This document shows, piece after piece, positions 57,005 through 64,000 of a stretch of 64,000 nt of DNA. Source of the stretch: Lentisphaeria bacterium. Lineage in GTDB: Bacteria; Verrucomicrobiota; Lentisphaeria; Victivallales; UBA1829. The stretch lies in NCBI GenBank assembly GCA_017541665.1, contig JAFXYP010000069.1, positions 1 to 64,000 on the forward strand, in the 5' to 3' direction. The translations under genes were made by a program, and so were the position numbers. Within the stretch, counting starts at the first letter, position 1; each line of letters begins with the position of its first letter. The notes beneath the pieces were generated by a model that saw only the letters and a program-made list of their open reading frames with translations, made no database searches and was not told the origin of the DNA.

Positions 57005-58123
57005 TCATGAATACCTGTTGTAAAGATCCAGGTAGGATTGAGACATCTTCTGCGCGGTGTAATGGGCGCATACCAGATCGCGGGCGGATTCCCGGTTCAA
57101 TGTTATGCTCCCGTTGACGATTTTTTCGAAAATGGAAGAGAGCTCAGCCGTGTCGTTCAGGGAAAAGAATGCGGAGGAGAACCGAGATTCCTCTGTTTCC
57201 TTCAGAATGCTGTGCGAAGGGATGGTTGAAAGGATCACCGGGGTCCCGCATGCCATTGCCTCCAGGACCGAACAGGAAAAACCTTCCAGGCGGGAAGCCG
57301 AAATGAAGTAGTCCGCGGACTGCAAATACGGGCGGACATCTTCGCAGAAGCCGCGAAATTCTATGATTCCTTTTTGATTGTATTGCCGGAAGAGCTCGAA
57401 CTGGTCTCCTTTTCCGAGCACGATGAGATGGATCCTGTCGCCGAATCCCTGCAGTGCCTTCAGGAGAAAGGAAAAGTTCTTCTGTCTGGTGATCCTGGAC
57501 GATGCGATGAGATGGATCTTTCCCGGAGCCCAGTCCAGCTTTGAGATTAAGTCGTTGCGTTCGGATTCGGATGCAGGTTTGAAAAAGGCGACGTCGATAC
57601 CGTTGGTGATATGGGTCAAATGATCCGGCCGAATATAAGAGCCGAGCCTTTTCTCAATATACGAGGCGCATCCGACGATACATGCCATAAACCGAAGCGA
57701 CAGCAGCAGGACAAGAATGAAAAACCAGGAAAACGGAAACGGCAGAAGAAATCTGTATTCACAAAAAGGGTCGCTGTGGGCCGTGTGGATCGAGGTGTAT
57801 TTGCCGGAAAACAGCGCGTTGTAGGCGCAGCTTCGGAGACAGTGCGAATGCAGGATCGTTACCGGATTGTCAAGGAGTATCTTTTTGAGCTTGCGATATC
57901 CGGACAGGAGATTGAATGTGCTCAGCCTGGCATGGATCACCCGGACGCCGAGGTCGAGAAAATCCCGTTCGCGCGATTTTTCTTCGGGTATGTCCTTCAA
58001 GGTTATGATGATGAGGTTCCCTCGGTCGCATTCGAGGTGGCGTATGATCCCGTAGAGGATGTTCACCGGCCCGGATTTGTCAAGCGCGGAGATCAGATAT
58101 GCGACTTTGGGCGGATTGGACAT
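57005..58123 (-). CDS. GT4 family glycosyltransferase
   Basis: 372 residues: KVAYLISALDKSGPVNILYG (acceptor-side start), ITNGIDVAFFKP, IASSRITRQKNFSFLLKAL and donor site SASRLEGFSCSVLEAMACGTPVI. A hydrophobic stretch (FPFSWFFILVLLLSLRFM) may contact the membrane. Adds one sugar of the repeat unit; specificity unknown. Gap of 33 bp to the upstream transferase gene. Confidence 0.88.
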   Translation of the reverse strand: MSNPPKVAYLISALDKSGPVNILYGIIRHLECDRGNLIIITLKDIPEEKSRERDFLDLGVRVIHARLSTFNLLSGYRKLKKILLDNPVTILHSHCLRSCAYNALFSGKYTSIHTAHSDPFCEYRFLLPFPFSWFFILVLLLSLRFMACIVGCASYIEKRLGSYIRPDHLTHITNGIDVAFFKPASESERNDLISKLDWAPGKIHLIASSRITRQKNFSFLLKALQGFGDRIHLIVLGKGDQFELFRQYNQKGIIEFRGFCEDVRPYLQSADYFISASRLEGFSCSVLEAMACGTPVILSTIPSHSILKETEESRFSSAFFSLNDTAELSSIFEKIVNGSITLNRESARDLVCAHYTAQKMSQSYLDLYNRYS

Positions 58124-58156
58124 GATAAGAACGGGCGGGGAAAAACGAGGCGGACC

Positions 58157-59377
58157 TCAGGCGTGACGATGCGGTTGAAACTGCGTATTGATGTAATCCA
58201 TGTATTCTTTTTCGAAATGCTTCTGGTCCTGGTCCCTGACCGACTCGACGCATCTGGCTTTGAACGTTTCTTTCTGACTTGCGACACGGCGGATGAAATC
58301 GCACAAGGCCGGTATTTCGTCCTTTCGCGGCGTGACGTCCGACAGGATGAAACCGTTGTAATCGTGCCGGACGACGGATTCGATGTCGCCCGAATACCTC
58401 GTGCCGATGACGGGGATCCCAAGAGCCAGCGACTCCCGGATCTTGGTCGGGGACGAGACCTGGTTCAACGGCCTGTCGTCGCGCAGCAGGAACGACACAT
58501 CGACATGGGAGAAATAGGTCTGCACTTCCGATTTGCCCAGGCTCTTTATGAAATAATTGTCAGTGCCGATCCTGTCCAGTCTTTCCCGATAGGGGTTCGG
58601 ATCGTGCGGCGTGAACAAGGCGAAGAAGATTCTTTTGTCAATCTTTCCAAGTTCGATTACGATATCGAGGATCCTGTCGACGTTCTGCCACGGTTGAAGC
58701 CCGCCCAGATAGCTCAGGACGATCCTGTCCCGAATCCGGCTCCTGAATTCCGGGCATTCCCCCGAAACCGGCCGGCTTTCCTCGGCGACGCACGGGAAGA
58801 TCACATTGTTTCCGAGGTCGACTCCGGTCTGCTTGAGAATCAGCTCCTGCATTTTCGCGGAGACGAAAACGGCGTGGTCGCACTTTGCCGCAGTCTTCCT
58901 TATGACGTCCAGGACCGTTTTGTACTTCCAGGATGATGGACCGAGGGTCGGATCGACGCAGAGCGTTTCATCCAGGATGTCTCCATGGTAGTCGACCAGG
59001 ACCGGGGTGCCGTTCCCGTTTCCGGCAAGATATCCTCCCGCGGTCGTTTCCGCCTGGATGTACGCAAACCTGTTTTTCCGGCAAAGGCTGCTGATTGCCG
59101 CCCGGAAAAGGAGCCGGGTGATCCTGTGAAACAACGCATTTCGGAACAAACCGAAGAAGGGAAGGATCGTCCAGGAATACTTCTGATCGAAAACTTCTTT
59201 ATGTTTGATTGCCTTTCGATAGATGGAAGCATGCACTCCGGCGATCGCATAGACCTCGAACCCGTTTCTCGAAGCGATCTCCATGAACATGAGCATTCTT
59301 TTTTTCGCCCCTTCGTCCTTGAACGGATCATAGTACGGAAGGACGAACAGAACTTTGTTGACGGGATCGTTATTCAC
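58157..59377 (-). CDS. GT4-like glycosyltransferase
   Basis: 406 residues: KVLFVLPYYDPFKDEGAKKR, LVDYHGDILDE, AVFVSAKMQELIL, VLSYLGGLQPWQNVDRILDI and SPTKIRESLALGIPVIGTRY, a donor-site variant where Lys-Ile-Arg-Glu replaces the usual E-x7-E start. Start is GTG 59377, supported by the standard N-terminal strand following it. Part of the run of transferases assembling the repeat unit. Confidence 0.8.
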   Translation of the reverse strand: MNNDPVNKVLFVLPYYDPFKDEGAKKRMLMFMEIASRNGFEVYAIAGVHASIYRKAIKHKEVFDQKYSWTILPFFGLFRNALFHRITRLLFRAAISSLCRKNRFAYIQAETTAGGYLAGNGNGTPVLVDYHGDILDETLCVDPTLGPSSWKYKTVLDVIRKTAAKCDHAVFVSAKMQELILKQTGVDLGNNVIFPCVAEESRPVSGECPEFRSRIRDRIVLSYLGGLQPWQNVDRILDIVIELGKIDKRIFFALFTPHDPNPYRERLDRIGTDNYFIKSLGKSEVQTYFSHVDVSFLLRDDRPLNQVSSPTKIRESLALGIPVIGTRYSGDIESVVRHDYNGFILSDVTPRKDEIPALCDFIRRVASQKETFKARCVESVRDQDQKHFEKEYMDYINTQFQPHRHA

Positions 59378-59426
59378 GGCTTGATCTGTATTCCGCTGAT
59401 TTCTTGTTGCAACCGCGAGGAAATCT

Positions 59427-60311
59427 TTATCTGCAGAAAAGATTTTTCAGGAAGGAATAGAGGAGAAACTCACAGGAAAAAGACTGGAATGTGAGGAACA
59501 GAAGAAACGCCTTGATCCGTCCGAGTGACCTGTGTTTGACGGTATAATTGATCCTTTCCCTGTTGATCATCCTGAGCTGGGCGAGCTGGCTGTATGAACC
59601 GGAGATGCTCTTCGAATGCAGATGCCGGTAGCTCAGGGTGTTGATGATATAGTTCCTGTACTTCCGTTTCCTTGTCTTGTTGGCGAGGAAGCGTTCCTCG
59701 CAATACAGAAATGTCGAGTCGTCGAAGAAGTCCAATCCCTGGAAGAGGCTGTAGTTGACAAAAAGCAGGGAACCGGGGACGATCTCGGTCTCGTCATAGT
59801 CTGCGGAGCTTGCCGCGGTCGACGGCCTTTTGCTTTTGAGTTTGCGTAAAAGGATCGTGTTGTCCGTCAGGTCGTCCAGAAAGGATGGTATCTTCCTGCT
59901 GAAGAGGTATTCGTTTCCGGAACAATCCAGCTGTTTCGGAGCCGTGACGGCCTTGTCCGACGGAAGCTTCTCGTATTCCGCGACCAGTTTGTCAAAAAAG
60001 CATTCGTCATCCAGGTAGATATCGTTGTTCGCGATCATGACATAATCGGGCGGCTGACTGCTCAGATACCGGAGCCCGTAGTTGTTCCCGCGGGCATAGC
60101 CTTCATTTCCCGGCGACAGGATGACCGTTACATCATCATATTTCGACAGTTCCTTTTTCAGGATCGCATAGGAATCGTTCGGAGAGGCATTGTCCACGAC
60201 CAGACAGCTGACCGAGACCGTCGTATTCTGCTGCCGGTGCAGTTCGTCGCACAAATGGATCGTCGCATCATAGGTTTTATAGTTCAGGATGATGACCGCA
60301 ATGCTTTTCAT
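59427..60311 (-). CDS. GT2 family glycosyltransferase
   Basis: 294 residues: IAVIILNYKTYDATIHLCDE, CLVVDNASPNDSY (first Asp), GYARGNNYGLRY, DYVMIANNDIYLDDECFF (DxD-like) and FLYCEERFLANKTRKRKYR. Resembles rhamnosyltransferase-like members (COG1216), which fits the rmlAB genes in the same locus. Four bases after the flippase stop. Confidence 0.9.
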   Translation of the reverse strand: MKSIAVIILNYKTYDATIHLCDELHRQQNTTVSVSCLVVDNASPNDSYAILKKELSKYDDVTVILSPGNEGYARGNNYGLRYLSSQPPDYVMIANNDIYLDDECFFDKLVAEYEKLPSDKAVTAPKQLDCSGNEYLFSRKIPSFLDDLTDNTILLRKLKSKRPSTAASSADYDETEIVPGSLLFVNYSLFQGLDFFDDSTFLYCEERFLANKTRKRKYRNYIINTLSYRHLHSKSISGSYSQLAQLRMINRERINYTVKHRSLGRIKAFLLFLTFQSFSCEFLLYSFLKNLFCR

Positions 60312-60315
60312 GGCT

Positions 60316-61806
60316 CTATTTTTTCAAAACCTGTCTTGCCTCGTTGATGGAGATCTGTCTGGCAAGGGCGAGGATGCAGATGTATGCTCCGCCCCACACC
60401 AGCAGGATCAGCATTCGCCGGAACAGCGCCTGCCATCCGGCATCCATCCTGATGAGGAAGAGCGGGATCAGGGTCGCCCCACCAAGGAGGATCGGGACAA
60501 ATATGCTTTTGAACACCGCGAAGCTGTTGATGCGCAAGACATTCGGGACGTAGTAGAAATAATATGCGGCCAATTGTATGAAGATGTAGACGGAGTATCC
60601 CACGATGGCGGACCCCAGCCCGATGACGTTACACAGCATGATGTTGATCAGGATCGAAATGACGCATCCCGTCGCGGAGGACAGGATCAGCGGTTTGAGG
60701 TTTCCCGAGGCCAGCGTGAGGCTCGTGATCGGCGCATTGGGCAGCGTGACCAGCAGGATCAGGGTCCAGAAGATCATCCATTTGCTCAGATAGATATATT
60801 CCTTTCCGACATAAATCGTCAGAAGATCGGCGGCCGAATAGCAGATCGCGCCGCAGATCAAAGTCATGATGACGCAGGAGTATTTGGTCCCCTTGTATGC
60901 CATTTCCCGGACGGCGTCCGTGTTGTTCTCGCTCAGATACTGGGAGGCTTTCGGCAGGAACATCGGAACAAGGATCGAGCCGATGGACAGGACGAAGACC
61001 ATGAAGACTTCGATGAAACGGTATTCCGCGATCTCGCTTGTCGAGTTTTTGCAGAATATTCCCAGGATGATCGGCCTCGAGTGTGTCGCGAAGAGCTGGA
61101 TGAACGACAGAACGAAAACATAGATGCTGTAGGTGAAGACGATCTTGAACTGCTTGAAGAAAAAACCCGGGAGGATCAGTTTGGAAATGGAGTATTTATA
61201 GCAGGAAGCAAGATAGATCAGGAACGGCACGCAATAGGAGAGGGCATACAGGGCGAAATAGGTTTTGATGCTTGCGTTTGACAGGTAAGCTATGCCGAGC
61301 GCCAGCAGCTGGAATGCTGCTTTCGGGATTTCGGCGATCTGGATGATGTATATTTTCTCGGCGGCGATGAGGTGTTGCTGGTATACGGCTCCGATCCAGA
61401 CGAAATAGATCGGAACGATCATGGTCGCCAGGAAGCATCTCAGCAAAGCGAAGTCGGCATCCGTGATCCTGAAAAAATGCCTTCCGAAGAAGATGATGAC
61501 CACATAGACCAGGACATTGACCGTGGCGATGCACAAATAAAACGTGACGTTGGTCCGGGAGACCTGGTCCAGCAGCGTGAAATCCCGTTCTTTCCTCCAT
61601 TGTGCGAAAAACTTGATGCTTCCGGTATTCAACCCGAGGTCCATCATGTGCAGGAAGGCATTGATGCTCATGACCAGGGTTATGATGCCGTAATCATTCT
61701 TCCCGTACAGGTCCAAAATGACCGGAGTCGCAAGAAAGGCGATCGCGGAGTTGACGACTTTCCCGACGATGCTCCAGAAAACTGACCAGAAATAATAGGA
61801 CTTCAT
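60316..61806 (-). CDS. Wzx-type polysaccharide flippase
   Basis: 496 residues with about 12-14 hydrophobic helices from residue 10 to 490 (for example AIAFLATPVILDLYGKNDYG, LLALGIAYLSNASIKTYFAL, FMVFVLSIGSILVPMFLPKA). Layout and GKNDYGIITL near the start match the MOP-superfamily O-antigen/EPS flippases that move undecaprenyl-linked repeat units across the inner membrane. A Wzy polymerase was not seen in the window. Confidence 0.9.
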   Translation of the reverse strand: MKSYYFWSVFWSIVGKVVNSAIAFLATPVILDLYGKNDYGIITLVMSINAFLHMMDLGLNTGSIKFFAQWRKERDFTLLDQVSRTNVTFYLCIATVNVLVYVVIIFFGRHFFRITDADFALLRCFLATMIVPIYFVWIGAVYQQHLIAAEKIYIIQIAEIPKAAFQLLALGIAYLSNASIKTYFALYALSYCVPFLIYLASCYKYSISKLILPGFFFKQFKIVFTYSIYVFVLSFIQLFATHSRPIILGIFCKNSTSEIAEYRFIEVFMVFVLSIGSILVPMFLPKASQYLSENNTDAVREMAYKGTKYSCVIMTLICGAICYSAADLLTIYVGKEYIYLSKWMIFWTLILLVTLPNAPITSLTLASGNLKPLILSSATGCVISILINIMLCNVIGLGSAIVGYSVYIFIQLAAYYFYYVPNVLRINSFAVFKSIFVPILLGGATLIPLFLIRMDAGWQALFRRMLILLVWGGAYICILALARQISINEARQVLKK

Positions 61807-61889
61807 GAACTTGTTCTTTTCGATCGGGCCCGGCCGTGCGTCTCATCGCGCGGAGGCTGCCGGTCTTTGGTCCGGGGGGCGGTCCCCTG

Positions 61890-63086
61890 TCATTCGAACA
61901 GCCGGCGGTATCTGGCGATGCAGCCGAAGGTGTTTTTCAATCCCTTGGCCGGATTGTAGTGCATCATCAGCCGGAAGAGGTGCATCTTTCTTATCCTGAA
62001 TAAACCGAAGGTCATAAGCTGGATCCCCAGAATCCGGTATCCCACGGCGCATCTTCTCCGGTGCTGTGTCGGCTGTATCTTCGACAGGCTGTCGATGTCC
62101 AGGTTTTCCGTCACGATCGCGTTCTGTTCGACGGCTTCGCGGATCAGCCTGTCCGCCGTTTCCGTCCTGACGAGGACAAAACTCTTGCCCGGCCGTTCCG
62201 TGAAATCGGGATAGCCGTTTGCCGTTTGCCAGGCGTCTCCGACCGCGATGTCGCCATGCAGTCCCACCCCGTCCGGGCAGATCTTGCATCTGAAATGGAT
62301 GTGCCTTCCCAGGACTTTGCCCCAGCTTGTCGCGTAATCCATTTTGATCGTTTTGTCGTTTCGGAACGATGCGGCGAAATATCCCGGCCAGCCGTTCCCC
62401 CTGTATTTCAGGGAGACCAGATCCGCCTCGGAGCAGTCATGCCGTGCGAAGATCTCCTTTGTCGCGTTGTAGCTGGGCATTCCCGCGCAGAAAATGGAAA
62501 TGAAGAACCTGATCTTTCCGCCGTATTCCGGGTGCCCGTCCAGATATCGTTTCATCACGAAGACATCGCATGGTTTCCCCACGAAGCAGAACGTGTCATC
62601 CGAATCGAGAAAATCCCTGATGTCGTGGAATGTCCTGGACGGAGCATATCTTGACGAACATCTTGACAACAGTTCCTGACGATTTCTTGACAGGACAAGT
62701 TTGTTCGACAGTGGATTGCCTTCCTCCTGCGCGACGTGCAGAACCGCGCTCACATGTCCGGTTTTCAGCAGAAAAAGACAGAGCGATGTGACAACGCCGC
62801 CGGAGCTTGCGGCATGGCGGATTTCAGGATCCGTGGAATACGCGTTGAACGCTTTGATCCGTCTGCCCCAGATCGAACCGGAGCCGTCTCCTGAAAGATT
62901 GACGGACGGGCAGCAGTTCAGAATTTCCTTTTCGATTTGCGGATCGCGTTCCCGGGGCAGGGACAGAGCGTAAAAACCGGTCTCCTCGGACAACGCCACC
63001 CTGTAGCCTTTCTCCTTTCCGATGGTTTCACATAAGCCGCAGCCCAGGCACAGCCGTTTTTCAGAAACTATGTTGAGTCTGTCCAT
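61890..63086 (-). CDS. FrhB/F420-hydrogenase beta-like Fe-S protein, copy 2
   Basis: 398 residues: one N-terminal cluster motif CLGCGLCETIG (fewer cysteines than copy 1), AASSGGVVTSLCLFLLKTGH, FVGKPCDVFVMKRYLDG, FCAGMPSYNATKEIF and FRCKICPDGVGLHGDIAVGDAW. ATG 63086 is preferred to an upstream in-frame start at 63134 because it gives the family-like MDRLNIVSEKRLC. It overlaps the pyruvyl transferase 3' end by 26 bases, repeating the gene pair at 46.4-48.7 kb. Confidence 0.82.
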   Translation of the reverse strand: MDRLNIVSEKRLCLGCGLCETIGKEKGYRVALSEETGFYALSLPRERDPQIEKEILNCCPSVNLSGDGSGSIWGRRIKAFNAYSTDPEIRHAASSGGVVTSLCLFLLKTGHVSAVLHVAQEEGNPLSNKLVLSRNRQELLSRCSSRYAPSRTFHDIRDFLDSDDTFCFVGKPCDVFVMKRYLDGHPEYGGKIRFFISIFCAGMPSYNATKEIFARHDCSEADLVSLKYRGNGWPGYFAASFRNDKTIKMDYATSWGKVLGRHIHFRCKICPDGVGLHGDIAVGDAWQTANGYPDFTERPGKSFVLVRTETADRLIREAVEQNAIVTENLDIDSLSKIQPTQHRRRCAVGYRILGIQLMTFGLFRIRKMHLFRLMMHYNPAKGLKNTFGCIARYRRLFE

Positions 63087-64000
63087 GTCCGGTTTCCAGG
63101 TGCAGGGTGTCGCGCAGCAGTTCCGCCAGCGCATTCCGGATCGCGGTCCTGTTGTCCTTGACGATCCCGCCGTTCGTTTTCGCGATCTCGGATTTGATGG
63201 CGTCCCTGTTGAAGAAGCTGTCTCTGATTGTGCTCAGGATCTCTCCGGCCGAATCCGCCTTGAGGTCCGCAAAATGCTTTTTGCCGTAGCTCAGGGTGTC
63301 CAGAAACAGTCCGTTGAACTTTCTGCTGTACGACATCGGGACGACCGGCACGCCGCTTGAAAACGCCGCGATGCACGCGTGCATCCTGGCGCCGGTGAAG
63401 AAATCCAGTCCCGAGATGAAACTCTTTGCTTCCGTCGCCGTCTCGAAATATGGAGCGACGAAAACTGCTTTGCCTTGATAGGCGACCGCGATCTCCTGTG
63501 CGACAAAATAATCGTTGTCCTGCGTTTTTTTCTTCCCGGGGACATGCGCGACCAGATGGACGCTGACATCCTGCATTCCGGCAAAAAAGTCCATCACCTG
63601 TTTGATCGTCTCGCGATAATCGCTTTTCAGGGAAAACGACTCCTGCGGGCTGTTCCACAAAAGACCGGAAACGTTGATGCCGACATGAATCTTGTCGTGC
63701 GGGAAAACGTGCTGTGTGTATCCCAGGAAGAACGCGAGGTCGATGAAGCTTTCGATCCGTTTTGTCGGCGCCAGTTCGTGTGCGACATCGCGGCTTTGCC
63801 GGTCCCGCACCATGACCGAGCAGGCGTTCTCCAGCGTTTTTTGCGCGGATGCCCTGATTCGCGGATCGTCGAACGGTCCGATCGTCTGCGGCAGGAAAAC
63901 GTACGGTTTCCCGATCGAACGGAAAAAACGGATCGGTTCGTTGACGATCTTGTACCGGAACGCGCCGTAAATGTCGCTGAAGCTGTCTCCGGCTCCGATG
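63061..64000 (-). CDS. Polysaccharide pyruvyl transferase family protein, copy 2 (cut by window edge)
   Basis: The frame is open to the right end, giving at least 312 residues. GAGDSFSDIYGAFRY and PYVFLPQTIGPFDDPRIRAS are the usual family motifs near the start; IHVGINVSGLLW, FFTGARMHACIAAFSSGVPV and PMSYSRKFNGLF mark the C-terminal half. The start codon is outside the window. First visible gene of the glycan locus. Confidence 0.88.
   Translation of the reverse strand, partial: IGAGDSFSDIYGAFRYKIVNEPIRFFRSIGKPYVFLPQTIGPFDDPRIRASAQKTLENACSVMVRDRQSRDVAHELAPTKRIESFIDLAFFLGYTQHVFPHDKIHVGINVSGLLWNSPQESFSLKSDYRETIKQVMDFFAGMQDVSVHLVAHVPGKKKTQDNDYFVAQEIAVAYQGKAVFVAPYFETATEAKSFISGLDFFTGARMHACIAAFSSGVPVVPMSYSRKFNGLFLDTLSYGKKHFADLKADSAGEILSTIRDSFFNRDAIKSEIAKTNGGIVKDNRTAIRNALAELLRDTLHLETGHGQTQHSF

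Overview
The window is GC-rich, densely coded bacterial chromosome. Five things together point to a Gram-negative-type member of the PVC superphylum, most likely Lentisphaerota (Victivallis-like), although no rRNA or marker comparison could be run: (i) a pseudopilin cassette whose prepilin motifs lack the usual glycine before the cleavage site; (ii) a giant repeat surface protein ending in RTX calcium-binding repeats; (iii) a non-RD Ser/Thr kinase with an N-terminal zinc ribbon; (iv) Asp23/AmaP-type proteins beside accBC; (v) a large polysaccharide locus.

Layout. 1-1.8 kb: gap-pgk (glycolysis, minus strand, pgk cut by the window edge). 2.1-9.8 kb: a 1418-residue adhesin-like repeat/RTX protein and a secreted ankyrin-type protein, separated and bordered by clusters of palindromic repeats. 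9.9-13.7 kb: cysS, a divergent S-adenosylhomocysteine-hydrolase-like gene and mtaD (minus strand). 14-20.5 kb (plus strand): nagB, aroQ, accB, accC, two Asp23-family proteins, an AmaP-like membrane protein and an ABC exporter. 20.5-26 kb (minus strand): a WaaG-like glycosyltransferase, mutY, two rRNA-type methyltransferases and a NagA-like amidohydrolase with substituted active-site residues. 26-29.7 kb (plus strand): possible origin region, dnaA, an Mrp-type ATPase and an orphan PTS EIIA-like protein. 30-38.3 kb (plus strand): three pseudopilins, a 975-residue pilin-like protein, a secreted coiled-coil protein, a membrane Ser/Thr kinase and a small helix-turn-helix protein. 38.3-41.4 kb: RNA pseudouridine synthase, tRNA-Asp with promoter and terminator, XerD-like recombinase, ApbE-like protein.

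41.5-64 kb is one minus-strand polysaccharide locus. Read in the direction of transcription it holds: polysaccharide pyruvyl transferase (cut by the right edge), FrhB-like Fe-S protein, flippase, GT2, two GT4s, a fused nucleotidyltransferase/GHMP kinase, gmd, fcl, another GT4, a KAS III-ACP-ketoreductase trio, a GNAT-like protein, a polysaccharide deacetylase, a second pyruvyl transferase/FrhB-like pair and an epimerase. After this a strong internal promoter with a roughly 420-nt leader drives a NusG/UpxY-like antiterminator, rmlB and rmlA. Beyond rmlA lies a pseudogene that fuses the start of UDP-glucose dehydrogenase to the end of a UDP-glucuronate epimerase. The predicted output is a surface glycan containing GDP-fucose- and dTDP-rhamnose-derived sugars, probably pyruvylated and possibly acylated.

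Most notable signals: a family of hairpin repeats with changing but self-complementary 7-bp stems around a near-constant GCGNAGC-type loop; active-site losses in the NagA-like and SAH-hydrolase-like proteins; the nucleotide-sugar pseudogene fusion; the kinase-linked pseudopilin cassette; and the acyl-chain module inside the glycan locus.
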